32,082 nt of DNA from an uncultured Bacteroidota bacterium. Its GTDB lineage: Bacteria > Bacteroidota > Bacteroidia > Bacteroidales > SZUA-534. The position numbers were made by a program, and so were the translations under genes. The first letter of the stretch is position 1. Every line of letters begins with the position of its first letter. A model generated the notes under the pieces. That model made no database searches. It had not been told where the DNA came from and was given only the letters and a program-made list of their open reading frames with translations. Of the stretch, positions 30,401-32,082 are shown piece by piece. The stretch is from NCBI GenBank assembly GCA_946414435.1, contig CAMKOM010000035.1:1-32082 (forward strand), written 5' to 3'.

Positions 30401-32082
30401 TGCGGTTATGATGGCGTTCAAACCAACTGCTACAACACAGGATCGGTTACGGGTGGTGGCTATGTTGGCGGCATTTGCAGTGTTGATGGCACGATAACCA
30501 ACTGCTACAACACAGGAACGATTACGGGTACTGGCACGAGGTCTCAAGATGCCTATTATGGCGGCATTTGCGGCAGCAGTGGTACCCAAACCAACTGCTA
30601 CAACACAGGTGCGGTCTCAGGACGTTCGTCATATGGCGGCATTTGCGGTAATTATGGCACCCAAACCAACTGCTACTATTTAGAAGGCTGCTGCTCAAGA
30701 AGCGGTGGTGGCGTTTCTGTTACGGCCGAAGAGTTTGCAAGCGGGAAAATCGGCTATCTGCTCAACGGCAACAATAATAATGCATGGTATCAAGACTTGT
30801 ATTCCGATGAATATCCTTTGCTTGATAATACTCATAATCTTGTATCGGGTTATATTGAAGTGGCTGATGATACATACACCGTGGTTGGCGATATGTTTTT
30901 GGCTGCCAATTACGAGATTGCCGCAGGAAAAACGCTCAACGCACCTGCAGGAACGTCGCTTACCACAACGGGTAATGCGGTAATCACCAACAATGGAACA
31001 ATCATTTGCAACGGTACACTTGCGGGAAATAACCTTGCTGGCAACGGGACATTTATAACCAACCGTTTAAGTCTGTGCAGCATAAGCAATTTGAGTGAAA
31101 GTTATGTTTACAAAGGCTCTGCCTACACATTGGAAGACGGGCTTTCGGGAGTGGCAGTCAACACCACTATTTTAGGCAAAACCTTCACTCTGGACGCCAC
31201 AATTTCACCTTCATATACCAACAACCGCAATGTCGGCACAGCAACCATTTCATGGACAAACAATGCTGATGAAAATGATGTATTAAGCGGTCAGTTTGAA
31301 ATTACGCCGAAAACCCTTGCAATCAGCAATATCAAAGCAGAAAACAAAGTTTACGACGGCAACACCGAAACAACAGTAAGCTACACAGCCGATGTGTTCA
31401 ATGGCGATGATGTAACCTTTGGAACCGCCGCCACATTCGATAACAAGAACGCTGGCACAGGCAAGCAAGTTACGTTCAACTACACAAAAAGCGGCGCCGA
31501 TGCTGCAAACTACGCATTTGCAAATGAATCAGGCTCAACAACAGCCAACATTGAGCCGCGTGAACTTGCAATCAGTTCGGTCAGCGCAGCAAGCAAGGAG
31601 TACGACGGCAACACCGCAACAACCGTGACCATTGCGGCAAGCAATATTGTCAGTGGCGATGTTGTAACCTTCGGCACAGCGGCTGCATTCGCCGATAAGA
31701 ATGTTGGCACCAACAAAACCGTCAACTTCACTTATACAAAGAGCGGTGCCGATGCTGCCAACTACGCATTTGCACAGGCCAATGGCACGGCAAAAGCCAA
31801 CATTACTGCCCGCACACTTACATTGAGCAACTTTGTGGCAAATGGCAAGACTTACGATGGCACAACCAACGCAACGGGTGGTGCATTCAGCGACAACCGT
31901 GTTAGCGGCGATGTGCTTCAGTTCACATACGATTATTCTTTCGAGAACAAGAATGTGGGAACAAACAAGAATGTGAACTTCAGCAATATTGCCATCAGCG
32001 GTGGTGCCGACAAAGGCAACTACACTTTGGCAGCAACCACGGGTGCAGCAAAAGCTGACATCACAGTCAAAACTCTTGCCAT
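27491..32082 (+). CDS. Large GLUG- and YDG-repeat surface protein (3' end outside window)
   Basis: Open from ATG 27491 to the window end, at least 1530 codons, no stop. Signal peptide MRNLRQFFLTTLAVLCSTLT, ending near TWA. Three large modules (about 27611-28650, 28651-29660, 29661-30840) each begin GYYxIS..ELYxFA, pass through WTPIG and LDGNGHTISGLY or FDGNGHTISGLY, and continue into GLUG-type repeats GGICG...TNCYNTGTVSG. GGIC occurs 5, 4 and 8 times in the three. The first two modules end in zinc-ribbon-like CPVCG/CTACG. A linker (~30840-31300) follows, then at least three YDG repeats (KVYDGNTE, KEYDGNTA, KTYDGTTN) from ~31310. It is probably an exported adhesin-like protein; a C-terminal sorting domain would lie beyond the window. 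Confidence 0.9.
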   Translation, partial: MRNLRQFFLTTLAVLCSTLTTWAVPYGGTPDAPTQISGNYADYGLSADFDGYYVISTAEELYGFAALVNNGTASVNCVLTADIVVNENVLNADGSLNGTPTYRWTPIGSYPYKAYVGTLDGNGHTISGLYVNASSKYVGLIGYSNNGTIKNLGVIDSYIEGSSYVGGICGSGGIQTNCYNTGTVSSSGSRVGGICGGGGTQTNCYNTGTVSGSAYVGGICGSSRTAITNCYNTGTVSGSSSDVGGICGSASGSTIINSYNIGEVSSSRGGICPNGTITNCYYLEGCCSGNGGGFSTTAEEFASGKITYQLNGNTSEGNLTWYQTLGNGNDAYPVFDNTHAVVYATQPCTIEFSNTEGAVNPHPSVDEITGYCPVCGQFTVHGALVTENNYSSLNLSADFVGYYAISNTAELYWFANEVNNGNATINAVLTANIVVNENVLNEDGTLNGTPTYSWTPIGTSSFKYAGTFDGNGHTISGLYFSNTTNNAYPNGGSHIGLIGYANDGATIKNVGVVDSYFKGDSYVGGICGYCSNTNTTISNCYNTGTVSGSAYVGGICSVNGTITNCYNMGTVSSSGSRVGGICGNNGSQTNCYNTGMVSGSSNSVGGICGDGGTQNNCYYLADCGSKNTLGVSATADEFASGKITYLLNGGTSEGNLAWYQTIGTDALPVWDNTHGVVYKTLPCPSFSNDANNTHKDHLSMDPTGRCTACGQLIAHGTLVTESNYNNLNLTADFVGYYAISNSVELYWFANEVNSGRTSINAVLTADIVVNENVLNADGTLNGTPTYSWTPIGTGTWGGIFKGTFDGNGHTISGLYFNNTTNSNYPDGGNNVGLIGKANDGATIKNVGVVDSYFKGYSYVGGICGVGGTQTNCYNTGTVSGSSSYVGGICGCSSSSTTTITNCYNTGTVSGSGHVGGICGDHGTQTNCYNTGTVSGSGYVGGICGYYGTQTNCHNTGTITSSSSSWYIGGICGYDGVQTNCYNTGSVTGGGYVGGICSVDGTITNCYNTGTITGTGTRSQDAYYGGICGSSGTQTNCYNTGAVSGRSSYGGICGNYGTQTNCYYLEGCCSRSGGGVSVTAEEFASGKIGYLLNGNNNNAWYQDLYSDEYPLLDNTHNLVSGYIEVADDTYTVVGDMFLAANYEIAAGKTLNAPAGTSLTTTGNAVITNNGTIICNGTLAGNNLAGNGTFITNRLSLCSISNLSESYVYKGSAYTLEDGLSGVAVNTTILGKTFTLDATISPSYTNNRNVGTATISWTNNADENDVLSGQFEITPKTLAISNIKAENKVYDGNTETTVSYTADVFNGDDVTFGTAATFDNKNAGTGKQVTFNYTKSGADAANYAFANESGSTTANIEPRELAISSVSAASKEYDGNTATTVTIAASNIVSGDVVTFGTAAAFADKNVGTNKTVNFTYTKSGADAANYAFAQANGTAKANITARTLTLSNFVANGKTYDGTTNATGGAFSDNRVSGDVLQFTYDYSFENKNVGTNKNVNFSNIAISGGADKGNYTLAATTGAAKADITVKTLA

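Noticed and set aside
27908-30589. Long minus-strand frames rich in RNRSCVVAVG repeats
   Set aside because: They are the antisense reading of the GLUG repeats of the 27491 gene; the repetition comes from the coding strand.

Overview
The window looks like the chromosome of an uncultured Bacteroidales-type Bacteroidota. Several genes are preceded by the phylum's -7 promoter consensus TAnnTTTG. Lipoproteins carry an acidic stretch after the lipobox cysteine. There is a BtuG-like surface cobalamin lipoprotein, a propeller/Y_Y_Y/SpoIIE sensor phosphatase, a Nudix-type regulator, and GLUG and YDG repeat surface protein sequence. No tRNA, rRNA or CRISPR array was seen.

Layout. 1-1160: a small Y1 (HUH) transposase of the REP-associated type sits among imperfect copies of a ~135 bp palindrome-rich repeat. 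1175-2290: a predicted outer-membrane/secreted protein. 2324-8466: an accessory block with a WYL regulator, two different and visibly AT-rich PD-(D/E)XK nuclease-like genes, a chain of overlapping unknown genes whose modules occur both split and fused, and an RNase J-like metallo-beta-lactamase/beta-CASP nuclease. A short decayed C-terminal remnant homologous to the 1175-2290 gene follows this block, so the block lies between two related gene 3' ends. It is the best candidate here for an undescribed (defence-type) system, although that function is inference. 8606-10935 (minus): BlaR1-like M56 protease and BlaI-like repressor. 11113-12246: thymidylate kinase and a Nudix hydrolase. 12480-13745 (minus): an alpha-oxoamine synthase, most likely serine palmitoyltransferase.

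13890-20542 is a cobalamin uptake locus. A TAnnTTTG promoter and a cobalamin riboswitch precede btuB (TonB receptor) and btuG (surface lipoprotein), which end at a strong terminator. btuF (binding lipoprotein), btuC (permease) and btuD (ATPase) follow. Together they would capture B12 at the surface, move it through the outer membrane and pump it across the inner membrane. A membrane-anchored choloylglycine-hydrolase-like amidase gene follows, and after it a broken copy of the 3' end of btuD.

22055-25324 (minus) encodes a propeller/SpoIIE sensor phosphatase, with a divergent Nudix-wHTH regulator at 25554-26240. 26241-27228 is a gene-free stretch of hairpin repeats and tandem repeats. It is followed by two tiny ORFs and a very large repetitive surface protein gene (27491 onward) that runs off the window end.
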